Shown piece by piece: positions 1 through 12,234 of a stretch of 64,000 nt of DNA. Every line of letters begins with the position of its first letter. Position 1 is the first letter of the stretch. A model generated the notes under the pieces. It was not told where the DNA came from. It ran no database searches and saw nothing but the letters and a program-made list of their open reading frames with translations. A program made the position numbers and the translations under genes. The stretch comes from Nymphalis io (Eukaryota > Arthropoda > Insecta > Lepidoptera > Nymphalidae), in contig NC_065895.1 of NCBI RefSeq assembly GCF_905147045.1, forward strand, positions 2,919,001 to 2,983,000. Reading direction: 5' to 3'.

Positions 1-684
1 TGAAAGGAACTAAATATGTCGAAGTCATGGAAGTAATCATCGTAGGTTATGATAGGATTCAACGATAGGAAAGGGTTGATTGATTCTACTTACAAATTAT
101 CACTTTATAGCAATCGAATCGAAACGTTTATACGATTTCTTACTCTACTCACATAACGATCTAGTTTCGTTTCGGTCGAAATCGGATTGTAAAACAATCG
201 GGATCGTATCGTAGCCGTTATAAATTAGTAGAATTGGCTCCTAGTTACGATGTAACTGACGTTTATTTTTGTGACGTTTATTTAATTTTGATTGTAACTT
301 TTATAAGTTAATAGAATTAGCCCTCAGGTAATATTTTATACTTTAACTTTAGCCTGAATATTATATATATTAGCCTACTCATATATATATATTTTTTTTT
401 ATATATAACAAATAATAATATATAACACAACAAAGTCAATAGCAAATTGTTCAAATGATGCTTAAAGTTTAAAGTAAATATTGTTTGAAATATAAAAATC
501 AATAGATAATACACGCAAAAATCATTCAATAATCATAATTATCATTTAATAATATTATTATAATGTTCGTTCAGTTGAAAATCTAATTTATTAATTTTAT
601 TTTGAATTATGATCTACATAAAAGGCGATTCACCTTATTCTACGTATGTAATTCGCAACCTATAAGCTGAATATATATATAATA
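1..684. other. 5' flank without a recognisable gene
   Basis: AT-rich sequence with short AT runs and scattered stops in all frames. I see no exon with splice signals and no known repeat family here. Confidence 0.5.
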
Positions 685-998
685 ATGTCCTCGAGACCGA
701 TTTCAGCCACGGCGAACGATCTCAGGAAAAATGCATCAGTGCGTACGCAAACACAGGTGCACTCTCTATTCCCTAACTCTCATAATCCAATGGGACAGCA
801 ATCCGAAACGTCCGGAGAGAGTTCAGGCGCAGGACCAAGGACTTTACGTGTTTTCCGAGGCACGGAGTATACACGCTTCCACACACAGAATTTTTTGACA
901 GAATAACCCAATAACTTTTTATTGACCCGACCCGGGAATTGAACCCAGGACCTCTAGGTCTGCGGCCTTACATCAAGCCACTAGACCAACGAGGCAGT
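685..998 (-). mobile_element. tRNA-derived SINE, family B
   Basis: Reverse-orientation copy. The tRNA-like head lies at the right end (about 930-998) with recognisable A-box and B-box stretches; the body matches the copies at 3236-3592 and 29776-30140. The open frame across it is a by-product of the repeat. Confidence 0.8.
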
Positions 999-1316
999 CA
1001 ATATATTAGGTACAAGCGAAGTCACACACATTCTAAGGTAATGTAATAAAATTATATCAGTACAATACCAAGTACCCGCACATTGACTACATACTTGAGA
1101 TTGCGATTGATTTTACGATTAGACACACAAACATTCTATAATATAAATGATCCATTGTCTATGAATATAAGAAAATGAAAACTATTGTTTTTGTAAATAA
1201 ATAAATATGGGCTTTAATTTTAGTCATTGGGATATTCCTATTATAGTTAATACGCTACAAGTACCTACTAACTAATCTCTCTTATTAGTTTAATGACCCT
1301 TAGTCCCTTGGTAAAA

Positions 1317-1603
1317 CTTTTTTTTATAGTATACGTAGGTGGACGAGCATATGGGCCACCTGATGGTGAGTGGTCACTAACGTCCACAGACATTGGCATT
1401 GTAAGAAACGTAAACCATCACTTACATCACTAATGCGCATCCAACCTTAGGAACTAAGATATTATGTCCCTCGTGCCTGTAATTGTAATCATCCTTCAAA
1501 CCGGAACACAACAAAACCAAGTACTGCTGTTTTGCGGTAGAATTTCTGATGAGTGGGTGGCACCTACCCAGACGAGCTTGCACAAAGCCCTACCTACCAT
1601 CTA
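1317..1603 (+). repeat. Dispersed repeat, family D
   Basis: Copy of the roughly 290-bp element that begins with a T-run and GGACGAGCATATGGGCC and ends near GCACAAAGCCCTACC. The same element recurs at 36280, 37574, 61031 and 62158, and inverted at 39616, 47936 and 51285. It encodes no protein I can see. Confidence 0.75.
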
Positions 1604-2003
1604 GTATACCATCAGTAAACTAATTCGTAGATACCTTGCTTATAAGACTGCAGTTTATGTAGTCTTCGGTCCAAATCCCGAGATCGTAAACCCCACAGAA
1701 TGGATCTTTCACTTATCATTATTACTTCGTAATGTTATTTAACGAAATGTAATTATAATTAACATTTGACTCAGAACTTAGAATGTTAATAAACTGAAAG
1801 AAAGAAACATATATATAGAATCAATAAATTCAATATTACATAGGCGAATAATTTTGCAATCAGTGGAAAACAAGTTCTATGAGACTAGTATATGCATTAA
1901 TTATTTGAACAATTTTATCTAATGCTTCGACTTTTAATATATAGGACATTGTACTAACGATTACTGTTCCATTCTTATATTATTTTCCAAAGCCATTACT
2001 AAA

Positions 2004-5000
2004 ATGATAACGAAATTGTTTGTTATTTTTATATTTTTCTTTATAGATTTTTCTAGTTCTAAAAAATTGGAATATAAGAAGTATAATAATTATAAGTATT
2101 ATGATATAAAAGGAGACGAGCGAGCATTGGAACATTTAAAAATACTTATGCAAGAGAAAGATGTAAGTTTTTAGACATTTATAATTATATAACATTCATT
2201 GTGTTCGAAGCCGAGATGTCCTAGTGGTTAGAAAGCGTGAATCTTAACCGATGATCGTGGGCAAGCACCACTGAATTTTCATGTGCTTAATTTGTGCTTA
2301 TAATTCCCCTCGTGCTTGACGCTAAAGGAAAACATCGCGAGGAAACCTGCATGCGTCTAATTTTATTGAAAAACTGCCACATGTGTATTCTACCAACCCG
2401 CATTGGAGCTGCGTGGCGGAATAAGCTCCAAACCTTCTCCTCAAAAAGGAGAGGAGATTACAGGCTGTTACTGTTACTTACATTGTATTCAATTATTTTA
2501 TCTCTTTGTATTGTAACAGAAAATAAACCAGTTTCTGAAATGTTGATCAATGCTAAATTAACTAATTTGATTTTCTTCTGAATTTTAATTGGTCGATGGT
2601 AACCTATGATGTAATACGACCAATCAGCGTTCTGTATTTATTCACATCAGTAAATCTGATTACGGCAATCGTTTCAGAAACCGTAGGATGTGATGTATCT
2701 GATAGAGTATTAGGTTAATGGGGAGAGGGAGGAGTTGCCTTGCATTAAGTAACCACTTATCATCAGGCGGTCTATATCTCGACTTCTACGCACATTGGAA
2801 AACCTAGTCTTAAATAATAATTATAGTAATATGAATATAACATAGTTGTACAATAACAATAAATTATTTATAGTTCTTATTCGATCCGTGTTACTAAATT
2901 ATACAAACACGAGCTTGTTTATTTAAAATATATGCAAAATTATCAATAGTCGTTAACATAAATATTTAAAAAAAACAACTATTTAAATAATTACACACAT
3001 AGTTATGTGATAAAATTCCATATTATGCGTTAAAATTGGTACAAATATTAAAGAAAATATGCAAGAGAAAATTAATATATATACAGAAAAAAAATTACGT
3101 TAATAAGACAAAAATATTTTTCCTATTATGTAATAATATATTGCAACGAAGTCTATAGTATACTCACTAAGCACACAGAAGGAAGAAGATAATGGCGGCG
3201 TTGAGGTGGTGGTATTGCTAATTTGCCTCAACAACTGCCTCGTTGGTCTAGCGGCTTGATGTAAAGCCGCAGACCTGGAGGTCCTGGGTTCAATTCCCAG
3301 GTCGGGCAAATAAAAAATTATTGGATTTTTCTGTCAGAAAATTCTCAGTAGCATCTCGGAGTCTGGAAGTTGGAAGTGTGTACATTCCCGTGCCTCGGAA
3401 AGCACGTAAAGCCGTTGATCCTGCGCCTGAACTCTTTCCGGTCGTATCGGATTGCCGTCACATTGGTTTATGAGAGTGATGGAAGAGAGAGTGCACCTGT
3501 TTGCGCACACACTTGTGCACAATAATATGTCCTGCGCAGTTGGCTAATCTCTCTTGAGACGCCGCAGTGGCCGAAATCAGTCTGGAGGACATTTTATTAT
3601 TATTAATTTATGTATGGTTATGTATAGATATAATAAAGTATTAATAATACATGTAAGGTAGATGTGAATACTTGCCATCACACATTTATCAGTGTACCTT
3701 TCAATTAATGATAAGAAATCTAATAGACACAAACAAAGCGAAGACTCAATAGCGCCATTTTATGTTGCCTGTTGTCGTGAGGTCTTCAATTATACTCATA
3801 ATTTTTACAGGATACTTTGTTTTATTCAAGCAACAGAAAATCAGCTCAAATATTAGTAGCTCCTGAATTGAACTCAGTTTTTCTAGAAATAGCTAAAAAT
3901 GATAAAGTGAACACGACGCTAGTCTATGATGATGTATCTGAGTAAGTTATTTAAGTCATTTTATATACTATAAATTTTATTTTTATTTGTAATATCTAAG
4001 CCTATGTCGCAACGAGATCGGACTCAAACGAATTTGTGTGGACTTAAGAGATAAAAAGTATTCTTCGACTTTTCTTTATTTTGGTGTTTTTTTTCCATAT
4101 TGTTGATTTTAAAGAGTATATTTTAAGATACGTAAATCTTTAATCGAATCGGTCCAGTGAGTAGTTTTTTTTATATATAATAGGTAAGCAGACGGGAAAA
4201 TAATTCACTTGATGATAAGTGGTCACCACCTCCTATAGTCGTTGGTGCTGTAAAAAACATTAACCATTCCTTATTACCACCAACCTTGAGAACTAAAATG
4301 TTATGTCCCTTGTGTCTGTATTTACGCTGGCTCGCTGTTCCTTCAAACCGGAACATAACAATATTTAGTATTGCTGTTTGTCGTTAGAATATCTAATGAG
4401 TGAGTGGTACTGCCTGAGAGATTCCCGTCACAGTAGTACTTCTCAACTTAAACTTATACTCTCTTAGGTTTATAGTTTGTTAGGAAGACAGCATGTGCTT
4501 GCATTAATAGCTTTACCGGATATTTTAATGCATCGCCAACTCCAGGCTGCTACTGAGAATTCCTTAACCACAGAAAACAGAAAAACAAAGAAAAAAAATC
4601 AAGTTCCTTATAATCTTATAAGACATAAATAACACAGTAATGGATACTTAAACAAATACACTGTATGAATACTGAATTGTAAAAAATGTATTTTGTTTCA
4701 GAGTAATTCGTTCAGAGAAGCCTACAATTTCAAGGAGAAAGAATAAAAGATTTTCTTGGGATACTTACTACGATATTGATGACGTAAGTTAAAACATAAC
4801 AAACAAACTAAACAGATGCTCGTATATAATTTAAGTATAATTCAAATAAAAATATTTGTTCCACAAAAAATAAAAATTGGCTTCTAAAATTTGCTTGTCC
4901 AATTATCTCCTTAAAAAAACTTAACAATGTCCCAACAAGCAATACCTAGTACAGTAGTTTAAGTAGGATTGTAGTTCAACTTTGGAACTCTAATGGACCG

Positions 5001-8000
5001 AACGCAATAATATTAATCATCCAATTTGGCTTACAAACAAAAAAAAAAACGAACGTACCTATATATACAGACGAATTGAGCACATCTTCCTTTTGTGAAA
5101 TTGGTTATAATTATTATATTTTCAGATTTACAAGTACTTGTCTGACGTAAGTAGAACTTATCCGCTCTGGACAGAGGTAATTGTAGGTGGTATGACTTAC
5201 GAAGGTCGTCAGATACGAGGTCTTCGTATCAACACACCAACCGAGGAAGGAGTAGAAAAACCAGTGTTTTTCATTGAATCAGGTAACCATTATTATCCTA
5301 TGATAACAGTAAACTAAGCTTCCTTTAATACCGCAGAGCTGGGCTAAAGCCACTTCTTCTTCCTTCTCTAGTTGAACTGGTAGATTTATTATTATTTAAA
5401 ATGTACCATAATTTAAACTTATGTAATAAATAACCTGCATGTGTTGAATTTTACTAAAATTCTGCCACATGTGTATTTCACCAACCCGCATTGGAGCAGC
5501 GTGGTGGAATAAGCTCCAAACTTTCTCCTCAAAAAGGGAGAGGAGGCCTGAACCTAGCAGTGGGACATTCACAGGCTGTTACTGTGTAATAAATACTAGA
5601 CACTTTTGTTATACGTGCAAAATAAAGTTTAGAAATGACTAGTTTTCGCCCACTACCCGCGCTTTAGCGTGAGGAGGCAGGTAATTAGGTACAAGAAAAT
5701 TCATGTCATTTCTTTGGCTCAAGCTTGCTTCACAACGAATTTCATCAAAATCAGTTCAGTAATTTAGCAATGAAAGCGTAATAGACGGACAGAGAATAGA
5801 CAGATTGATTTCTAATATTAATATACATAATACAACTGTGTCACATTTCGTGTGACAAAAGTCGTAAATATAAAAATATATCACGAAACAAAATGTTACT
5901 AAATTAGTGTCTAATTAAAATTTGTATTTTTAAACTTAATCCTAAAATTTATATTGTGACGCAGGCACATAAAAAATAAATTAAATCAAAACAAAACAAA
6001 AGATACACCAAATTCACGGACAACAATTCTGTGGAGATGTTTTTCATTGACATTCGAATTTGACACGCACGGAGGATCGAGCAATCCCAAGAGATTCTTC
6101 TTTGAGAAACAGAATTCAAAAAAGGAGCAACGTAAATCTAATATTGACAGTTTCTTCTTAGGTATACACGCGCGAGAATGGATCGCCCCCGCCACGACAA
6201 CGTACTTCATCAATCAATTGCTCACGAGCTCAAACCGTAATGTAACAAGATTGAGGGATCAGTTCGACTGGCGGATCTTCCCGACTGTTAATCCTGATGG
6301 ATACCATTACAGCTATGTATTTGTTAGTACTATTGAATATTACTATTTTACATTATATACTTATGTATGATTTAGAGGTTTTGAAAGATAGTGTAAAAGC
6401 AAAGCCGCGGAGCCGAGATGGCCTAGTGGTTAGAACACGTGAATCTTAACCGATGACCGTGGGTTCAAACCCGGGTAAGCACCACTGAATTTTCATGTGC
6501 TTAATTTGTGATTAAAATTCATCTCGTGCTTGACGGTGAAGGAAAACATCGTGAGGAAACCTGCATGTGTCTAATTTCATTGAAATTATGTCACATGTGT
6601 ATTCTACCAACCCGCATTGGAGCAGCGTGGTGGAATAAGCTCTAAAACCTTCTCCTCAAAAAGGGAGAGGAGGCCTTAGCCCAGCAGTGGGACAGTTACA
6701 GTAACAGCCTGTTAGGCTGTTACTGTAAAAGCAAAAACATATTTTATGCAATCCAAAATATGACGATCAGAACCTCTACTTGCTCTTATCAGATATTGCA
6801 TATTACGCTTTGATGGATAATCTTGATACTTTGTAGGTACGCTACGTCCAGTAATATGAATAATATAATTGTATCATAAATACCGCAACAAACTACTGAA
6901 CAAAAAATCACATGAGAACTCTTTTTTTCTCATTTTCTCCTCCTTACATGAGAAAAAATGATTTGAACAATAAATTGTCCAAATCATTTTTTCAAAGCTC
7001 CGATTCAATCAAACATGGATAATTGTGTAATAAATGTGTTTTATTGTAATGTTTTAGTGTACATACGCTTTCAGGACCGATATTGGAGAAAGACTCGCTC
7101 AATATCGTCTAACGGCTGTATAGGCGCTGACCCAAATAGAAATTGGGATTATAACTGGGGACGTGAGTAATTAATTACGTGAATCTCCAAATTGACTTTT
7201 GCTAAAACCTTCTAATATGTAACTTAACAAATTGCTAGTCTTACATACGGGACAGCCAAATCTTCTCTTCGATTGATGCTTAGTTTTAGTATTTATTGCA
7301 ATATTAATAAAAAGGTCACGTACAACCTCTTTTTAAATAATTTAAATATTGTTGAACTGAACTACTCAAATATAGTATATTATGTAATAATTTGTAATCC
7401 TGAAAATTTGATTGTGATACTGTTAAAAAATAAAAACATGCATTCGCATCAATCTACTAAAGTCAAAATAATAGAAAAAAACACCAAAGGAGCGTACAAA
7501 ATCTTCTGTGAGGATCAGAAAGGCAATAAATATAGTAGTAGTAGACACTAGACACGGGTACTATGGTGATCACTATGTTACGAGTTCCCTTTATATAAGG
7601 ATGTAACTGTCTAGTTTGACGAAAAAACTTTTTGCAAAAATTTCAAATTTCACATAGTACTATGACATGACGCTATGATCTTCGGAACAGAGAAGCTAGT
7701 GTTAGTCTATAATGTTGAATACAATATATATAGAAAATAAATCTCATAATTGTTATATTTTTTATAGAGTATTCAACATCAAATAATCCTTGCGATTATC
7801 AAGTCTACGCTGGATCACGTCCGTTTTCGGAGATTGAAACTAAAACATTATCATCATATATATCTGAAATAGATAACCTACTGTTCTATGTAGCATTTCA
7901 TTCCTATGCATCTCTTCTGTTGGTTCCTTACTCTGATTCTACTGAGCACGTCCACAATTACGAAGATCTAGTAAGTTATTTAATATAATTTTGATATCAA

Positions 8001-10246
8001 ACTATTATAGGCTGTAATAATTATTAAATCCAAATTAGTCTGACTGTGGATGTTTATCTTATTATGAATCTCACTTGATGATGACGACTGGCGATGACTT
8101 TACAACACTGAGCTTTTAAATGTTTAATTTGTGTGCTAAAACCCCAAAAGATCTTATCTTAAGTGCTCAATGGTGAAGGAAAATATCGTAAGGTAACGTA
8201 TGTGTGGGATGAACCAGTACGATGCGATAAACTCCAAACTTTTTCCTAATCTGCTGCTACTTGTTCATACATTCAAAGCCACTCAGACATGGTTAAGTTA
8301 TTACTAATGTTATTGACATATTATAATATATTTAATACTTAGTGTAGTGCACAACTAGTGTTAAAAAATATTGTATTAAAGACTTAAAAAAAAAAACAAA
8401 GCCAAAAAAAGCAAAGTAAATCTTTTTGGTCGGTTCTTTTCAGTCTAATTATTTTTTTTCCTTACCAATGGTAGTAGTTTTATATTGGTTTATTAAAATG
8501 AAATATCTTTACTAGATGTTTATTATAATATCTCCGAATAATCATTTACTGAATTGAGAATTAAAACTTAAATGTTGCTAAAAAATACAAATTTGAGATT
8601 CGATAACAGTCCATCTACAGTTATTCAAGATAAATTCAATTAATCTATGGATAGATATGGACTAGCAACAGCTGTGTGTAATCGCTAAGTAATAATTGGG
8701 CTTAAAAAAACCGTTTTCATATACACTAATTGCTAACATTTTCATTATGAATTAATTAAGGCGAGCCTACAGTTAGCAGTTGTCGGGCCGGTTGGCGTGG
8801 TTGGTAGATACTTGCTTTTCTAACCGAAGGTTGTGGATTCGATCCCCACCCAGGACAGACATTTGTGTGCATGAACATGTCTGTTTGTCCTGAGTCTGGG
8901 TGTAATTATCTATATAAATATGTATTTACAAAGAAAAGTAGTATATATCAGTAGTCTGGTTTCCATTGTATAAGCTCTTCTTAGTTTGGGATCTGTGTGA
9001 ATAATGTACCAGGATATTATTTATATATTCATATTCATAAGACTTTGCCAATATACTCCAGTATTGAAGACATTTTTGTTATTCGAATAATATGATTATT
9101 ATTCTAAGCAACATAATGAGCAGATTTAATTTTATCACTGTCGAATATTATTAAACACCTTCTTTAATAACGATAACGATAAATTTGACTTTTCTATAAG
9201 GGTTATCTAAGTGTTGGTACATTGAGTCGATTTATTTTAGGTGCAAATAGGTAAGGTGTCCTTGGATTACGGATATCGAGTTAACACAGAGAAATACAGT
9301 GGACCTGGAACCGCTGCAGAGACATTATGTAAGTGTACACAAAGACCGGGAAAAGTATAGTATATATAGATACGTGGCCCTTACCCATCCATGGATCCAT
9401 ATCAGAAGACTCATTCTCACTATGCGCTCTTCTTGGACTTCTTGAATTTCTCTTCTTTTTTATTACTTTATTTTTACCGAACATGATTTTTTTCTTAATA
9501 ATGTAACATATTACTGTATTATTTTAAGATAAAATACGTGAAACATAGCCGAATATTGCACAAGTACAAACATTGAGATATCTCGGGCTTAATTTATATT
9601 TATGATTCATCTCGTGCTCGTCGGTCATGGAAAATATCTTGAAGAAACCTATATGTGTCGAATGAAGGTCTATTATATTTATACCAACCTTTATTTGAGC
9701 AACATTATGGAATTTTACAACCTCGAAATTCATTGAAATTCTGCCACATGTGTATTGCACCAACCCGCATTGGAGCAGTGTGGTGGAATAAGCTCCATAC
9801 CTTCTCCTTAAAAAGGGAGAGGAGGCCTTAGCCCAGTAGTAGGACATTCACAGGTTGTTATTACAACCTCGAAATGTTCTCAAGAAGAGGGTATTTAAAT
9901 ATATATTTTTTACTTAAAATAAATTAAATGTTATGTAATATATTTTAATATATTACTCTGTACTTAACCTCCCATGTTGTACTTACCGTGGCTTTATTTA
10001 AGACAAAGTTTGACCTCTATGCATTAGTAATATTATGTTATTTTAGATAAAGCATCTGGTGGTAGCATGGACTGGGTCCGCTACGCTCTCAATACGCCAC
10101 TAGTTTACACATATGAACTTCGTGGTTCCTCTTTCCACTGGCCTCCGGAAAAGATACCCGAGCAAGGAGAGGAGGTCACACAAATGATTCTCGGCCTTGC
10201 AACAGAAGCGGAGAACTTAGGATATTATTATAGTGATATAGCTTAA
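2004..10246 (+). CDS. Secreted zinc carboxypeptidase (M14 procarboxypeptidase A/B type), complete, nine exons
   Basis: Exons: 2004-2162, 3811-3941, 4702-4783, 5126-5282, 6162-6322, 7075-7162, 7768-7970, 9241-9328, 10047-10246. All junctions are GT-AG and in phase; the product is 422 aa, the usual length for the family. Residues 1-19 form a signal peptide. A pro-segment follows, and a basic stretch ending at R113 is the likely trypsin-type activation site, leaving a mature enzyme of about 309 aa. Zinc ligands are H179 and E182 (HAREW motif) and H304. Substrate and catalytic residues equivalent to R127, N144, R145, Y248 and E270 of bovine carboxypeptidase A are R235, N251, R252, Y357 and E380. 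The position equivalent to 255 in the specificity pocket is M364, which suggests a hydrophobic C-terminal (A-type) preference; this is inference. It hydrolyses C-terminal residues from peptides, in insects usually in the midgut lumen. It converges on the minus-strand integrin gene. I chose the end of exon 5 at a GTTAGT donor because it restores the family spacing before the DR-WRK motif. Confidence 0.94.
2208..2485 (+). mobile_element. tRNA-derived SINE, family A (Metulj-like)
   Basis: Starts with the tRNA-like GCCGAGATG head and ends in the GTTACTGTTACT tail, inside intron 1 of the carboxypeptidase gene. About 14 nt of the tRNA region around the B box are missing compared with the copy at 6411. 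The family name is from memory. Confidence 0.8.
3236..3592 (+). mobile_element. tRNA-derived SINE, family B, near full length
   Basis: The tRNA-like head TGCCTCGTTGGTCTAG is followed by a B-box stretch GGTTCAATTCC, then the family body, ending in a TTATTATTATT tail. Lies in intron 1 of the carboxypeptidase gene. Confidence 0.82.
4159..4425 (+). repeat. Dispersed repeat, family D, diverged copy
   Basis: Same order of blocks as other D copies (T-run start, CTTCAAACCGGAACA block, GAGTGAGTGGTAC block), with many substitutions. Lies in intron 2 of the carboxypeptidase gene. Confidence 0.65.
5431..5586 (+). mobile_element. SINE family A, 5'-truncated
   Basis: Only the 3' half is present, from the AACCTGCATGTGT block to the GGCTGTTACTGTG end. 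Lies in intron 4 of the carboxypeptidase gene. Confidence 0.75.
5640..5860. repeat. Common lepidopteran interspersed repeat, fragment
   Basis: Contains the stretches CCCGCGCTTTAGCGTGAGG and CATCAAAATCAGTTCAGTA, typical of a diffuse repeat widely seen in moth and butterfly introns. Assigned from memory; class unknown. Confidence 0.4.
6392..6735 (+). mobile_element. SINE family A, near full length, with 12-bp target-site duplication
   Basis: The SINE body runs from about 6411 to 6723. The 12-mer TGTAAAAGCAAA occurs at 6392-6403 and again at 6724-6735, directly flanking the element. The tail has a short internal repeat of the GTAACAG/CTGTTAC motif. Lies in intron 5 of the carboxypeptidase gene. 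Confidence 0.85.
6952..6993. repeat. Near-perfect palindrome in intron 5
   Basis: Arms GAAAAAATGATTTG at 6952-6965 and its reverse complement at 6980-6993. The inner bases also pair with one mismatch, giving a 20-bp stem with a two-base centre. Confidence 0.7.
8784..9022 (+). mobile_element. tRNA-derived SINE, family C
   Basis: Head CCGGTTGGCGTGGTTGGTAG and B-box-like GGATTCGATCC, then the CCCAGGACAGACATTTGTG body, ending near CAGGATATT. Five further copies lie in this window. Located in intron 7 of the carboxypeptidase gene. Confidence 0.8.
9600..9861 (+). mobile_element. SINE family A, 5'-truncated and rearranged
   Basis: Carries the ATGATTCATCTCGTGCT block, then a diverged stretch, then a well-conserved 3' part from TTCATTGAAATTCTGCC to the AGGTTGTTATTA end. 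Possibly two fragments joined. Lies in intron 8 of the carboxypeptidase gene. Confidence 0.7.
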
Positions 10247-10473
10247 ACATTAAAAGAACCATTGTTTTTTTATATATATAATGTTTTAGATATATAGTTT
10301 TTTAATTATCATACTAAAATATAAGTGAATTTACCTTTATATATATCTGAGTTATTCATTAACTAGATATTTTACTTATTCTACTTATTATCTCTTACAG
10401 TTTAAATGACATACCATACACGACACCACCACGACATACTATCATCAAGCACCTAATTATCTCTATATATATA

Positions 10474-10479
10474 AATAAA
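10474..10479 (+). promoter_or_regulatory. Candidate poly(A) signal of the carboxypeptidase gene
   Basis: AATAAA 228 nt after the stop codon. Chosen for its position only; other AT-rich variants occur nearby. Confidence 0.4.
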
Positions 10480-11516
10480 ATGCCTGAATTAAGACCACAA
10501 ATAGACCTATCAAGGACATATACACATTTTCCGTTTTTATACATAGTGATATAGGTATAAGATGAAACCTATTGAAAGACGACTGATTGATCTACTTCAT
10601 ACAATGCTGGTTTATAATTTTGTCAATTACAAGAAAAAAATTAATAAAATTTAACGATAGTTACACGAGTGGTTTCATTTAAGACGGCTGTGTTACACAG
10701 TGGAAATAATGTTTTCACCCCCTATCTTCTTTTATATTTAATAAGGTCAAAATAAAAGTCAATCAAAATGTTACAGCCCTTTAAATAATATATTTAAAAG
10801 AAAATAATCAAACATTAAATCATTTCTATGAACTTATAATTGAAAGTTCAGAAATTTTAATCTTTTATTAACACTTCTGAATCGTTTGAAAATTTGAAAT
10901 TCCTCAGTTGCAAAGATATGGCATCCTCTATTATTTCTATATCAGCCTGAAATGAAATGAGAATTCGTTAATTATGACAACACTTAGTCAGGTCCAGGCA
11001 TAAAGTCCAAGGTCCGTAGATTTAAGAACCCCCCCCCCATTCCAAAGCGGTTCGGGTAAAATTATATTACATCTGACTGATTAAAAGCGCGTATCATCCT
11101 AAGTTTATTTTCAATATTTCATGATACAGTTTTTGGATGTCAGAAAATGCACTATTCGATTTACATATTTTTTCAGCACCCGAACAAGCCAACAACTTAT
11201 AACTTGACTTATACCAAGAATAAAAATAAATGATAATAATTTTGTTGGAATAAATAAAATAAAACGTTAGTTCTATCCATTATTCCGTGTGGAATTTATA
11301 TTACATATTAGATATATAAATATAGCGTATGTAGCAAAATAAAAATTCCTCAAAATCCGTTCTAAATTTGTGGCAACGAAACTGTCTGATAGACTTAGTT
11401 TGCATAATCATGTTTCATGTTCCAAATTTGACTATAACTCTGCTTAGAACTTCCCCGTATTTGAAACACGGTCTCCGTTTAAGTCCACGTTCTAAATATG
11501 AATAAGCTACTTATCA

Positions 11517-11640
11517 CTCAAATGTATCATAAATCAAATCAAAAAACTTACTACTTATTCAAGCAGGCAAGCTCTTTTGAACCGTCATTTACAGAATTAA
11601 GCAGACCGGCAAGAAACTCATACTTACTATTTCCCAACAT
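11517..11640. repeat. Common lepidopteran repeat, fragment
   Basis: Includes the blocks CTTTTGAACCGTCATTTACA and ACCGGCAAGAAACTCA, which I recognise from memory as part of a very common lepidopteran dispersed repeat. Confidence 0.45.
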
Positions 11641-11740
11641 TTTAAATACAAAGCTATAATAATCAAATACAACGAAATTTATATTTATCCTACGTAAAAG
11701 TCAATGAGTACTAACTACATACTTTTTTATCATCTATACA

Positions 11741-11796
11741 CAGTAACAGCCTAAGCTAAGGCCTCCTCTCCCTTTTTGAGGAGAAGGTTTTAGAGC
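11741..11796 (-). mobile_element. SINE family A, 3'-end fragment, inverted
   Basis: The tail plus the CCTCCTCTCCCTTTTTGAGG block in reverse orientation, 12 nt before a forward copy; the two lie head-to-head. Confidence 0.7.
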
Positions 11797-11808
11797 TTAG
11801 TTAGAAGC

Positions 11809-12010
11809 CGAGATGGCCTAGTGGTTAGAACGCGTGAATCTTAACCGATGATCGTGGGTTCAAATTCTAGTGCTTAATTTGTAATTATAATTAATCTCGT
11901 GCTTGACGGTGAAGGAAAACATCGTGAGGAAACCTGCATGTTTCTAATTTCATTGAAATTATGTCACATGTGTATTCTACCAACCCGCATTGAAGCAGCC
12001 TGGAAGCTCA
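11809..12010 (+). mobile_element. SINE family A, 3'-truncated
   Basis: Forward copy from GCCGAGATGGCC to the GCATTGAAGCAGCCTGG block; the 3' third is missing. Confidence 0.75.
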
Positions 12011-12101
12011 TCTATACACATATCAAAGCATTTTTAATAACAATTTTATTTTACATACGAATACTTTGCTCGTATTTTTATGGTGATCACCACATCAAAA
12101 T

Positions 12102-12107
12102 TTTATT
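12102..12107 (-). promoter_or_regulatory. Candidate poly(A) signal of integrin gene 1
   Basis: AATAAA on the minus strand, about 130 nt downstream of the stop codon at 12235-12237. Confidence 0.5.
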
Positions 12108-12234
12108 GTGAATAAATACATAATGTTGTTGTAACTATACTGTGACAATAATTTTTAGTTCGTTAAATGTTGTTTTTTTTTCTTAGTTAGTATAATTCTA
12201 TAAAAGTGAAATGAAATCCAGTTAGGTTAGATGA

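Larger units (their letters stand above)
10247..12234. other. Convergent intergenic region (3' ends of the carboxypeptidase and integrin gene 1)
   Basis: About 2 kb between the two stop codons. It holds candidate poly(A) signals for both strands, one generic repeat fragment (11517-11640), a head-to-head SINE pair (11741-12010) and a run of Cs near 11028-11037. No further exon seen. Confidence 0.6.

Noticed and set aside
685..906. 73-aa plus-strand open frame
   Set aside because: Antisense reading of a SINE B copy; similar frames occur in other B copies.
3236..3310. tRNA-like sequence with A and B boxes
   Set aside because: It is the head of SINE family B: the same head recurs with the same body at several sites, and it does not fold as a complete tRNA with a proper acceptor stem.
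6047..6370. 107-aa open frame as a gene of its own
   Set aside because: It contains carboxypeptidase exon 5 (6162-6322) flanked by intron sequence; the HAREW and NPDGY motifs belong to the spliced gene.
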